DNA from: Saccharothrix sp. NRRL B-16348
Lineage (GTDB): Bacteria; Actinomycetota; Actinomycetes; Mycobacteriales; Pseudonocardiaceae
Direction: 5' to 3'
Length of the DNA: 64,000 nucleotides
Assembly (NCBI RefSeq): GCF_001280085.1
Contig: NZ_LGED01000258.1
Location: forward strand, 12,029-76,028
The notes beneath the pieces were generated by a model. That model did not search any database, was not told the origin of the DNA, and worked only from the letters and a program-made list of their open reading frames with translations. This document shows, piece after piece, positions 16,386 to 23,906 of the stretch (position 1 is its first letter; each line of letters begins with the position of its first letter). A program made the position numbers and the translations under genes.

Positions 16386-17240
16386 TCACAGTTCGGGCGC
16401 CAACCCCGCTGAACCGAGGCAGAGGGCGGCCTGGCGGGCGCCGGCGGCCATCGCCGAGTCGACTTCGTCGCCCGCGAGGTGGGCGACGAGGAAGCCGGAG
16501 AAGAAGGCGTCGCCGGCGCCGTTGGTGTCCACGATCTCCTCGACGGGCACGGCGGGCACGTGGTGGACGGCGCCGTCCACCACCGCCACCGCGCCGTCGG
16601 CGCCGAGCGTGGCGACCGCGGGCTTGTCGAGCGACTTGAGGAAGACGAGCAGCGCGTCGCGGTCGGCGAAGGCGTCGTCGTTGAGGAACACGTGGTCGGC
16701 CGCGTCGAGGAAGTCGCGGTGGAACTCCGCGACCCCGTCGTAGTCGTGCAGGTCGCACCACACCGGCACGCCGGCCGCACGTGCGGCGGACAGCAGGGGG
16801 CGGGCGTGGTCGGCGAGGTCGATCACCGCGGCGTCGGCCGACGCCAGCGCGGCGAGCGCCCGGTCGTCGTGCTGGGCCTGGCGCAGCCGGGGGAGTTCGA
16901 GGTAGATCGACACCCGCCCGCCGTGCGGGTCCATGAGGTTGAGGTGCTGCTCGGTGGCGGTGTCGACCACCTCGGCGATCACGTCGACCCCGGCCCGGTC
17001 GAGCACGTCGAGCACCGACCGCCCGGCCTCGTCGTCGCCCACGACGGTCCGCAGCGTGACGTCCGCGCCGAGCGAGGCGAGGTTCAGCGCCTTGCCGGCC
17101 GACGTGCCGCCGACCGCCACGCGGTGGCCGGTGGCGAACACGGTGTGCGGCCTGGCCTGCGGCAACCGGTCCAGCGACACCAGTCGGTTCCACGACACCG
17201 GCCCTGCCACGAACACCTTCGGCTTGTGCATGCGGGCCAT
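16386..17240 (-). CDS. PfkB-family carbohydrate kinase
   Basis: 284-residue ribokinase-like sugar kinase. The family C-terminal signature DTNGAGDAFFSGFLVA starts at residue 237 and contains the catalytic base Asp243 and the anion hole. The N-terminal VGGTSAGKALNLASLGADV segment is the sugar-binding PfkB motif 1 region (only GGTSAGKALNLA is quoted as key). It phosphorylates a sugar or nucleoside with ATP in the cytoplasm; the exact substrate is unknown. It precedes LacI in the same direction with a 76-base gap holding an operator, so it may belong to the same sugar regulon. Its promoter (17302-17330) contains the 17-base element also found upstream of the P450 at 20 kb. Confidence 0.93.
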   Translation of the reverse strand: MARMHKPKVFVAGPVSWNRLVSLDRLPQARPHTVFATGHRVAVGGTSAGKALNLASLGADVTLRTVVGDDEAGRSVLDVLDRAGVDVIAEVVDTATEQHLNLMDPHGGRVSIYLELPRLRQAQHDDRALAALASADAAVIDLADHARPLLSAARAAGVPVWCDLHDYDGVAEFHRDFLDAADHVFLNDDAFADRDALLVFLKSLDKPAVATLGADGAVAVVDGAVHHVPAVPVEEIVDTNGAGDAFFSGFLVAHLAGDEVDSAMAAGARQAALCLGSAGLAPEL

Positions 17241-17301
17241 TGTGAGCGGTGATCAACAAACGGGCCAACGGTGGACGGTCACAGCTGCAAGTTCTGTCAT
17301 G

Positions 17302-17330
17302 GCCATCTCTATAGCTTCAGTGTTGCCTGA
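17302..17330 (-). promoter_or_regulatory. Promoter of pfkB gene with conserved 17-base spacer element
   Basis: Read on the minus strand: TCAGGC, 17 bases AACACTGAAGCTATAGA, then GATGGC, 61 bases before the kinase start. The spacer matches 15 of 17 bases of that at 20112-20128, and AT-rich TTATTTT precedes the -35 box in both. The hexamers are weak here, so an activator bound to the spacer is plausible. Confidence 0.5.
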
Positions 17331-17332
17331 AA

Positions 17333-17372
17333 ATAAGGAGCGATGCTCACGTGTGTCGCGATATAAGGAGCG
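17333..17372 (+). promoter_or_regulatory. 5' leader with duplicated ATAAGGAGCG and a 7-codon ORF
   Basis: ATAAGGAGCG occurs at 17333-17342 and 17363-17372. The first copy is followed at once by ATG and a 7-codon frame (M-L-T-C-V-A-I, 17343-17366) whose TAA stop is part of the second copy, which is followed by TTG. The spacing between GGAG and ATG (2 bases) is short for efficient initiation. This may be a leader peptide of the beta-helix gene that starts at 17420, or a chance repeat. Confidence 0.35.
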
Positions 17373-17419
17373 TTGATCGACTCGGATCACCAACCGACAA
17401 CTCCAAGAGAGGTTGCCGC

Positions 17420-18763
17420 ATGCCACGAACCAGCAGATTACGGAGACGGGGACTCGTGCCGGTCGCCACTGGCGTCACCACGCTGGGCGCGCTCGTGCTG
17501 ATCGCCCCTCCGGCCAACGCCGCCGACACCGACGTGCCCTGCGACGCGTCCGCGTTGGTGGCCGCAGTCGCCGCGGCCAACGCGTCGAGCGTCCCGGACG
17601 TCTTGTCCCTCGCGCCGAACTGCGTCTACCGGCTGACCGCGCCGGCCGTGCCCGGGGGCGAGGACGGGCTGCCTGCCATCGCCGGAACGCTCACCGTCCA
17701 CGGCAACGGCGCGACGATCGCCCGGGCCGCGGACGCGCCGCGGTTCCGGCTCATCTCGAACTGGGGCGACCTGAGCCTCGACCACGTGACGCTCACCGGT
17801 GGCCACGCCCCGGACGCGGTCGGCACTGACTCCTACGGGGAGGGGAACCAGGGCGACTCGGGCGGCGCGATCCAGAACTGGGGGCCGCTGACCATCAGCG
17901 ACAGCGTGCTCACCGGCAACGCCGCCGGCGCGGGTGCTCCCGGCGCGGACGCCACCACGACCACGAGCGCGGGTCGCGGCGGGCTCGGCGGTTCCGGCGG
18001 CGCGATCTCGTCCTACAGCTCGAGCTCGGTGCCGCTCACCATCACCGACAGCACGATCAGCGGCAACGTCAGCGGCCCCGGTGGCCGGGGCGGTGACGGC
18101 ATCGGCGCGACGGCGGGTGCCCGGGGCGGCTCGGGCGGGTTCGGCGGTGGCGTGCACACCGTCGGCGGCACCGCGCTGCGGATCAGCGGCGGCCTCGTCA
18201 CCGGGAACGCCGCGGCCGACGGTGGCGCGGGCGGTTCGGGTGGCGTCGACGGCGGCGGGGGAGGGGACGGCGGCAGTGGTGGCACCGGCGGCGGCGTGGA
18301 CGTGGGTGGTCGGGAGGGCCAGTCGCTGAGCCCGGCCGTCATCGGTGTGAGGATCACGGCCAACCGGGCGGGCCGGGGTGGTGACGCCGGCGCCGCCGGG
18401 CCCGGCGGTTACGCCGGTTGGGCCGGTTTCGGCGGCGGCGGTGGTGGGATCGCGGTGTACCGCGAGACCCTCACCCTCGACGGCGGCCGGGTCACCGCCA
18501 ACACCGCGGGCGAGGCGGGAGCGGGTTCGTCCCCGTGGCCGGGCTCCGGCGGCGGCATCGACACCCTGTACGCGGGCGTCACGCTGGTCAACGGCGCCGT
18601 GGTGACCGGCAACCGGCCGGACAACTGCAGCTCTGTGGCCGACGTGCCCGGCTGCGGCCGCAACACCCCGGTCGCCGTCCGGGCGGAGTCCGCTGCGGAC
18701 CAGGGCCTCCAGGTCGAAGCCCGCACGCTCGCGGCACGGGCCGCGTCGGCGACGGTGCGGTAG
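17420..18763 (+). CDS. Secreted glycine-rich right-handed beta-helix protein
   Basis: 447 residues. A signal peptide with basic N-terminus (SRLRRRG) and hydrophobic core ends at about residue 34 (PPANA-AD). The body is a run of short repeats of the type LTI(S/T)DS-x-(L/I)-(S/T)GN and GGAI, alternating with Gly/Ser/Ala-rich turns, a pattern of polymorphic-outer-membrane-protein or pectate-lyase-like parallel beta-helices. No catalytic motif of a pectinase is evident. Cys pairs at both ends (PCDAS, NCVYRL; DNCSS, GCGRN) may cap the helix. ATG 17420 has GAGAGG 8 bases upstream. It could be an adhesin or surface structural protein; function unknown. Confidence 0.85.
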   Translation: MPRTSRLRRRGLVPVATGVTTLGALVLIAPPANAADTDVPCDASALVAAVAAANASSVPDVLSLAPNCVYRLTAPAVPGGEDGLPAIAGTLTVHGNGATIARAADAPRFRLISNWGDLSLDHVTLTGGHAPDAVGTDSYGEGNQGDSGGAIQNWGPLTISDSVLTGNAAGAGAPGADATTTTSAGRGGLGGSGGAISSYSSSSVPLTITDSTISGNVSGPGGRGGDGIGATAGARGGSGGFGGGVHTVGGTALRISGGLVTGNAAADGGAGGSGGVDGGGGGDGGSGGTGGGVDVGGREGQSLSPAVIGVRITANRAGRGGDAGAAGPGGYAGWAGFGGGGGGIAVYRETLTLDGGRVTANTAGEAGAGSSPWPGSGGGIDTLYAGVTLVNGAVVTGNRPDNCSSVADVPGCGRNTPVAVRAESAADQGLQVEARTLAARAASATVR

Positions 18764-18768
18764 TCCGT

Positions 18769-18802
18769 CCCGTGCCCGGCCGCGGTGGCGGTCGGGCACG
18801 GG
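18769..18802. terminator. Bidirectional hairpin between beta-helix gene and P450
   Basis: Perfect 10-bp stem CCCGTGCCCG / CGGGCACGGG with a 14-base loop between two convergent genes. Confidence 0.75.
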
Positions 18803-18814
18803 GCCGTCACCGCC

Positions 18815-20032
18815 TCAGAACTCGACGTTCAACGAGTGCAGCCGGTGTCCGAGCGGCGGGACGGGGGAGCGGTCGAGCGCGTCGTAGGCCGGGCGGAGGT
18901 CGGGGAAACGGCCGAGGAGGGCGCGGAAGCACTCGTCGGCCTCGGTCCGGGCGAGGGCCGCGCCGAGGCAGTAGAACGCGCCGAGCCCGAACGCGGTGTG
19001 CCGGTTGGGTCGGCGGGTGATGTCGAACCGGTCCGGGTCGGCGAACACCTCGGGGTCGCGGTTGCCGGCCATCATCGCCAGGTAGAACCGCTTGCCCGCG
19101 GGCAGGTCGAGGCCGCCGACCTCGACGGGGGCGGTGCTCTCGCGGACGATCAGCGACGCCGGGCCGTCGCAGCGCAGCATCTCCTCGACCGCGGCGGGGG
19201 TGAGGTCCGGGTCGGCCTTGAGCCGGGCCAGCTCGTCGGGGTTCTCGAGCAGCAGCACGAGGCCGTTGGCGATGAGCCCGGCGGTGGTCTCGTGGCCCGC
19301 GAACAGCAGCAGCACGCAGTTGGCCACGATCTCGTCCTCGGTGACCTGGCCTTCGCGCTCGGCGGCGACGAACATGCTGATCAGGTCTTCGCGCGGGTCG
19401 GCGCGGCGTTGGCGGACGAGGCCGCGGACGTAGTCCTCCATCTCCAGCACGCTGCGCTGGGACTGGCGCAGCCGTTCGAAGTCGGCGAGCTGGAAGATCG
19501 CCACGATGTCGCGCGACCACGCCTGGAGCTGCTCGCGTTCGGAGGTGGGCATGCCCAGCATCTCGGCGATCACGTTGGCGGGCAACGGGTACGCGAGGTC
19601 GGCGACGACGTCCATCCGGCCGCGGTCCGCCACGGCGTCGAGCAGTTCCGCGGTGAGCTCGCGGATCCGGGGGCGTAACCCGTTGACGGTGGCGGGGGTG
19701 AAGTAGCGCTTGAGCAGCTGCTGGAACCGGACGTGGTCGGCTTCGACGGTGTGCCCCATCCACAGGTGCATGGAGTCGCGCAGGGGGAGCAGCTCGTCCT
19801 GCTGCGCCTGGGTGAACGTGGCGAGGCCCTGGGCCATGTTGGCGGGGGAGAAGCGGCGGTCCTTGAGGGTGGCCACGATGTCGGCGTGCCGGGTGAGGAG
19901 GTAGGCGTCGAGCTGGGGGAGGTGGCTGACCGGGCTCTCGGCGCGGATGCGGTGCAGCAGCGGCATCGGGTCCGCCATCGCCTCGGGTGTGAACAGGTCG
20001 TAGGACTGGACGGCAACGGCTGAATCGCTCAT
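18815..20032 (-). CDS. Cytochrome P450
   Basis: 405-residue soluble P450. I-helix motif LFAGHETTAG near residue 245, ExxR in EEMLRCDGP, and the heme loop AFGLGAFYCLGAALAR with the thiolate Cys at residue 355. The sequence resembles CYP107-type enzymes of secondary metabolism. ATG 20032 gives a normal N-terminus (MSDSAVAVQSYD); an in-frame GTG at 20092 just after the promoter is an alternative that would add 20 residues. It stands alone, ends at a shared terminator, and its promoter at 20106-20134 has good hexamers and the conserved 17-base spacer. Its redox partner and substrate are not in the window. Confidence 0.95.
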   Translation of the reverse strand: MSDSAVAVQSYDLFTPEAMADPMPLLHRIRAESPVSHLPQLDAYLLTRHADIVATLKDRRFSPANMAQGLATFTQAQQDELLPLRDSMHLWMGHTVEADHVRFQQLLKRYFTPATVNGLRPRIRELTAELLDAVADRGRMDVVADLAYPLPANVIAEMLGMPTSEREQLQAWSRDIVAIFQLADFERLRQSQRSVLEMEDYVRGLVRQRRADPREDLISMFVAAEREGQVTEDEIVANCVLLLFAGHETTAGLIANGLVLLLENPDELARLKADPDLTPAAVEEMLRCDGPASLIVRESTAPVEVGGLDLPAGKRFYLAMMAGNRDPEVFADPDRFDITRRPNRHTAFGLGAFYCLGAALARTEADECFRALLGRFPDLRPAYDALDRSPVPPLGHRLHSLNVEF

Positions 20033-20105
20033 GGCGGCCAGTCTGTCCCGCCTTCGCGCCACGATCAGCGGCTGATCGGCGTAGTCGAGCACTCTTCGCA
20101 ACTCG

Positions 20106-20134
20106 ATTATCTCGATAGCTTCAGTGTCGACCAA
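20106..20134 (-). promoter_or_regulatory. P450 promoter with conserved 17-base spacer element
   Basis: Minus strand: TTGGTC, exactly 17 bases GACACTGAAGCTATCGA, then GATAAT, about 75 bases before the ATG. The hexamers are close to the vegetative sigma consensus. The spacer recurs almost unchanged at 17308-17324 and 41983-41999 and includes GACAC, the core of the streptomycete WhiA site. Confidence 0.65.
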
Positions 20135-20184
20135 AATTAACCCCAACCCCCGGCGCACGCTGACACCAAAACCAAAAACCAGCA

Positions 20185-20216
20185 CGGAAGCCCAGGAGGT
20201 CGGCCCAGGGCTTCCG
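20185..20216 (-). terminator. Terminator of kamA
   Basis: Stem CGGAAGCCC / GGGCTTCCG with a 14-base loop, 9 bases after the kamA stop on the minus strand, followed by a T-rich tract (GGTTTTTGGTTTTGG). This is a classical intrinsic terminator. Confidence 0.85.
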
Positions 20217-20224
20217 TGGTGGGG

Positions 20225-21613
20225 CTACGCCTGCTCGGACCACCAGCGGCGGCCGGTTTCGGGGAGGGTGGAGATCGGGTCGTAGTACGGGTACCGGCGG
20301 TCGAGTGCCTCGGGGTCGTCGAGTTCGATGCCGGTGCGGTAGTTCTTGGTCCAGTAGGAGATGCCGAGTTCGCGGTCGTACTCGTGGAGTTGGTGGACCC
20401 AGCGCTTGCCGACGTAGGGCACGTCGCAGACGATACGCGGGGTGGCGTAGCCGGGCAGGTAGCCCATGATCGCGTGCTGGAGCTCCTGCGCTTCCCAGAC
20501 GGCGACGCGCCAGTGCTCGGCGTTGGGGATCATGTCGCACATGTAGAAGTAGTACGGCAGGATGTTCGCTTCGCCCTGGAGCGCGAAGCAGAGGTCGAGC
20601 AGGTCGTCGGGGGTGGCGTTGACGCCCTTCATGAGCACGCCTTGGTTGCGGACGTCGCGGACGCCGACTTCGAGGGCGGTGCGGGCGGCTTCGGCGACGA
20701 GCGGTGTCACGGACTGCACGTGGTTGACGTGGGTGTGGATGGCGAGGTTGACGCCGCGGCGGCCGGCGGTGCGGGCGACGCGTTCGAGGCCTTCGACGAC
20801 TTTGGGTTGGAGCCAGTGCTGGGGTAGTCCGGCGAGGGCTTTGGTGGCGAGGCGGACGTCGCGGACGGTGTCGATGTCGAGCAGTCGCATGAGGAACGAC
20901 TCGAGTTGGGGCCAGGGGACGTTGGCGACGTCGCCGCCGGAGACGACGACGTCGCGGACGCCGGGTGTGCGCTTGAGGTAGTCGATCATCTGGTCTTGGC
21001 GGTCGACGGGTTTGAGCGCGAGTTTGAGCTTCTGGACCTGGGGGGTGGAGTTGCCGACGAGGTCCATGCGGGTGCAGTGGCCGCAGTACTGGGGGCAGGT
21101 GGAGACGAGTTCGGCGAGGACTTTGGTGGGGTAGCGGTGGGTGAGGCCTTCGACGACCCACATCTCGGCTTCGTGGAGGGAGTCGCGGGCGGAGTGGGGG
21201 TGGCTGGGCCAGTCCGGGTCGCGGTCTGATCGGACGGGGATCATGTAGCGGCGGATGGGGTCGGCGAGGAAGGCTTCGGTGAACGCCTCGGGGTCGAGTG
21301 GGGCGTTGGGTGCCATGGTGTTGAGCATCTGGGGTGGCACGAGCATGGACATGGTGGCGGAGTGCTGCTGGTCGGCGGCCAGTTCGTCGTAGAACCGGTC
21401 GGTGAGCAGGTCGCCGGCGAGGGTGCGGAGCTGTTTGGGGTTCTTGACGCAGTTGGCGCGTTGCCACTGGGCGTCGCGCCATTGGGTGTCGGTGATGTCG
21501 CGCCAGCCGGGGAAGCGGCGCCAGTCGGGTTCGACCAGCTCTTGGCGCGCGTAGGTGTAGGGCTGGAGGTCGGCCCTGTGCTGCGTGGGGGTGACCTCGT
21601 GCAGCGCGGTCAT
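20225..21613 (-). CDS. kamA: L-lysine 2,3-aminomutase (radical SAM, PLP)
   Basis: 462 residues. It converts L-lysine to L-beta-lysine (EC 5.4.3.2). The radical-SAM [4Fe-4S] motif C-x3-C-x2-C is Cys173, Cys177 and Cys180 in CPQYCGHC. VVVSGGD, IHTHVNH and GVLMKGVN (PLP-lysine region) are typical of the family, and the length matches. It has the long N-terminal extension of actinobacterial KamA. ATG 21613 has GGGAG upstream. It is monocistronic with its own terminator and a palindrome (21669-21685) in its promoter region. The later steps of the same pathway are encoded at 31.1-36.5 kb on the other strand, so it likely feeds that operon; use of beta-lysine in antibiotic or osmolyte synthesis is an alternative. 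Confidence 0.95.
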   Translation of the reverse strand: MTALHEVTPTQHRADLQPYTYARQELVEPDWRRFPGWRDITDTQWRDAQWQRANCVKNPKQLRTLAGDLLTDRFYDELAADQQHSATMSMLVPPQMLNTMAPNAPLDPEAFTEAFLADPIRRYMIPVRSDRDPDWPSHPHSARDSLHEAEMWVVEGLTHRYPTKVLAELVSTCPQYCGHCTRMDLVGNSTPQVQKLKLALKPVDRQDQMIDYLKRTPGVRDVVVSGGDVANVPWPQLESFLMRLLDIDTVRDVRLATKALAGLPQHWLQPKVVEGLERVARTAGRRGVNLAIHTHVNHVQSVTPLVAEAARTALEVGVRDVRNQGVLMKGVNATPDDLLDLCFALQGEANILPYYFYMCDMIPNAEHWRVAVWEAQELQHAIMGYLPGYATPRIVCDVPYVGKRWVHQLHEYDRELGISYWTKNYRTGIELDDPEALDRRYPYYDPISTLPETGRRWWSEQA

Positions 21614-21668
21614 TCATGCTCCCTGTCGGTCGTGTGGCGTGGAAGATATGCTGCCAGATGACCCGTTG

Positions 21669-21685
21669 GCCGTAAATATTACGGC
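21669..21685. promoter_or_regulatory. Palindrome upstream of kamA and fxsA
   Basis: GCCGTAA-ATA-TTACGGC, perfect 7-bp arms around an AT-rich centre, 56 bases before kamA and 38 bases before fxsA, which are divergent. A regulator of lysine use could bind here (inference). Confidence 0.55.
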
Positions 21686-21722
21686 AGGGAGCGTTTCGGG
21701 GTGCTCGTGCGTTGGGCTTGGT

Positions 21723-22238
21723 ATGCGTGTGTTCGCGGTACTGCTGGTGGGTCTGGCTGTGGAGGTCACCGCTCTGGTGGCGGCGTTCGGGGCGTGGGGT
21801 CTGTTGCCGACCCTGGGTCTGCTGGTGCTGGGCGGGGTGGTGGGTTCGGTGTTGATGCGTCGTGAGGGCGCGCGGACGATGGCGGCGTTCTCGGAGGCGT
21901 TGCGGACGCGTCGTGCGCCGCATCAGGAGATCGCGGACGGTGTGCTGATCGCGGCGGCGGCGTTCTTGATCATCGTGCCGGGGTTCGTGAGCGACGTGGT
22001 GGGGTTGTTCCTGCTGTTCCCGCCGACGCGGCGGTTGATGAGCAGGCGGATCGCGCGGCGTGCGGAGGAGCGGGAGCGGGCGATGGCGTTGAACTTGCGG
22101 TACGGGCAGCACCCGATGGCGGGTGGTGTGGTGGTGGACGGCGCTGTGGTGGATGGCGCGGTGGTCGACGGTGATGTGGTGGATGTGCGTCCGGAGTCGC
22201 GGTCGGAGTCGCCGTCGAATCGGCCGGAGTTGACCTGA
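21723..22238 (+). CDS. fxsA: FxsA-family membrane protein
   Basis: 171 residues. Helices at about 1-45 and 75-105 match FxsA (suppressor of F-exclusion of phage T7 in E. coli), including the IADGVLIAAAAFLIIVPGF segment (key residues GVL..PGF) and PPTRRLMSRR. The tail is low-complexity with VVDGAVVDGAVVDGDVVD repeats. ATG 21723 puts the first helix at the N-terminus as in the family; the ribosome site is weak. The gene is divergent from kamA. Its cellular role in actinobacteria is not known. Confidence 0.9.
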   Translation: MRVFAVLLVGLAVEVTALVAAFGAWGLLPTLGLLVLGGVVGSVLMRREGARTMAAFSEALRTRRAPHQEIADGVLIAAAAFLIIVPGFVSDVVGLFLLFPPTRRLMSRRIARRAEERERAMALNLRYGQHPMAGGVVVDGAVVDGAVVDGDVVDVRPESRSESPSNRPELT

Positions 22239-22328
22239 TCGGGTGTGGTGGGTGGTTTCGCGCTGCCGGGGTGGTCCGACCGTTCCTAGGCTTCGCCCCC
22301 TGGGTTGTTCCTAGGGAGAGGTGTGGTC

Positions 22329-22874
22329 GTGTCGGGTGATCTGCGGATGGACAACGTCGATCGGGCTTTCGCGGTTTTCGACGTGGACGGTGACGGCGAG
22401 ATCAGCTGGGAGGACTTCTCGGCGGCGGCTCGGGGTGTGGGTCGGGAGTTCGGTTTGGGGGTGGAGTCGTCCGAGGTCAGGAACCTGGTGGCGGCGTATC
22501 GGGAGTTGTGGGAGTACATCGTCGGGGCGGATCTGGATGCGGATGGCGTGGTGAGCCGGGGTGAGTTCCGGGACGCGCACGAGGCGGGTCGGTTGTCGAC
22601 GGGTGGGTTGTTGGAGAAGTGGTTGGTGGTGTCGGGTCGGAATTTCGAGGTGGCGGATCGTGATGGTGACGGTCGGTTGGACGGGAGTGAGTTCGCGGGG
22701 ATCTACCGGGGGAACGGGGTGACGGATCCGCAGGTGGCGGCGATCGCGTTCGCGGGGATGGACGTGGATGGTGACGAGCGGCTGGATCGGGAGGAGTTCC
22801 AGACGCACGTGCGTGGTTTTTTCACGGCGACGGACGGGTCGGTGAAGGGCTCGCGGATGCTCAGCGGGGGCTGA
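22329..22874 (+). CDS. Calcium-binding protein with four EF-hands
   Basis: 181 residues. Four canonical loops are visible: DVDGDGEISWEDF (about 16-28), DLDADGVVSRGEF, DRDGDGRLDGSEF and DVDGDERLDREEF, each with acidic positions 1, 3, 5 and 12. The layout matches bacterial calerythrin/calsymin-like proteins. There is no signal peptide, so it is a cytosolic Ca2+ buffer or sensor. I chose GTG 22329 because GGGAGAGG ends 7 bases upstream. A duplicated GTTCCTAGG (22282-22290 and 22307-22315) lies just upstream. It is not clearly in an operon. Confidence 0.92.
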   Translation: MSGDLRMDNVDRAFAVFDVDGDGEISWEDFSAAARGVGREFGLGVESSEVRNLVAAYRELWEYIVGADLDADGVVSRGEFRDAHEAGRLSTGGLLEKWLVVSGRNFEVADRDGDGRLDGSEFAGIYRGNGVTDPQVAAIAFAGMDVDGDERLDREEFQTHVRGFFTATDGSVKGSRMLSGG

Positions 22875-22946
22875 GCCCGGCCTGAGGCGGGGCTTGAGCG
22901 GTTGGTCGTGGTGTCGTCGGGGGGTGGCCTGGGTACGTGAGACGGC

Positions 22947-23906
22947 ATGACCGTCATCGGTGTGCACGCGTCTCACGAGCAGGTCCACCCGTCGGCGTTG
23001 TTGTCGGCGGTGCGGCGGGCGGAGGAGGTGGGGTTCGACGCGGGGATGAGTTCGGACCACTTCTCGCCGTGGAGTGCGCGGCAGGGTCAGAGCGCGTTCG
23101 CGTGGTCGTGGTTGGGTGCGGCGCTGGAGGCGACGGGTCTGCCGTTCGGGGTGGTGAACGCGCCTGGTCAGCGGTATCACCCGGCGATCGTGGCGCAGGC
23201 GATCGGGACGTTGGGCGCGATGTACCCGGGTCGGTTCTGGGCGGCGTTGGGCAGTGGTGAGGCGAGCAACGAGCACATCACGGGTGGGGGTTGGCCGCGC
23301 AAGGAGGTGCGGAACGCGCGGTTGTCGGAGTGCGTGGAGGTGATCCGTGCTCTGTTGGCGGGTGAGGAGGTCAGTCACGACGGTCTGGTGAGGGTGGATC
23401 GGGCGCGGTTGTGGACGAGACCGGATGTGCCTCCGTTGTTGGTCGGTGCGGCGGTGAGCGAGGAGACGGCGCGGTGGTGTGCGGGGTGGGCTGATGGGTT
23501 GATCACGGTGAACGCGCCGGTGGAGCGGTTGCGGCGGGTGGTGGGGGCGTATCGGGACGCGGGTGGTCGGGGGAAGTTGTGCCTGCAGGTGCATTTGAGT
23601 TGGGCGGAGTCCGATGACGAGGCGCGGTCGGTCGCGCACGAGCAGTGGCGGAGCAACGTGTTCGGGCCGCCGGTGTGCTGGGACTTGGAGACGGTGGAGC
23701 ACTTCGACGTGGTGTCGGAGGACGTGTCGGTGGAGCGGGTGGCGGGGGTGGTGAACGTGTCGTCGGACCTGGGGTGGCACGCGAAGACGATCCGGGGTTA
23801 TGCCGAGTTGGGGTTCGAGGAGGTGTACCTGCATCACGTGGGGCGTGAGCAGGAGCGGTTCCTGGACGTGTTCGGTGAGCGGGTGTTGCCGGAGGTGCGG
23901 TCGTGA
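22947..23906 (+). CDS. LLM-class flavin oxidoreductase (TIGR03885-like)
   Basis: 319 residues, luciferase-like TIM barrel. VGFDAGMSSDHFSPW, GRFWAALGSGE and PLLVGAAVSEETARW are typical of F420-dependent oxidoreductase relatives; I believe it belongs to the TIGR03885 group described as probably not using F420. The stop codon overlaps the GTG start of the GH13 gene (23903-23906), so the two are translationally coupled. I recall this pairing in other actinobacteria, which hints at a shared task around a glucan or glycoside, but the substrate is unknown. Confidence 0.85.
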   Translation: MTVIGVHASHEQVHPSALLSAVRRAEEVGFDAGMSSDHFSPWSARQGQSAFAWSWLGAALEATGLPFGVVNAPGQRYHPAIVAQAIGTLGAMYPGRFWAALGSGEASNEHITGGGWPRKEVRNARLSECVEVIRALLAGEEVSHDGLVRVDRARLWTRPDVPPLLVGAAVSEETARWCAGWADGLITVNAPVERLRRVVGAYRDAGGRGKLCLQVHLSWAESDDEARSVAHEQWRSNVFGPPVCWDLETVEHFDVVSEDVSVERVAGVVNVSSDLGWHAKTIRGYAELGFEEVYLHHVGREQERFLDVFGERVLPEVRS

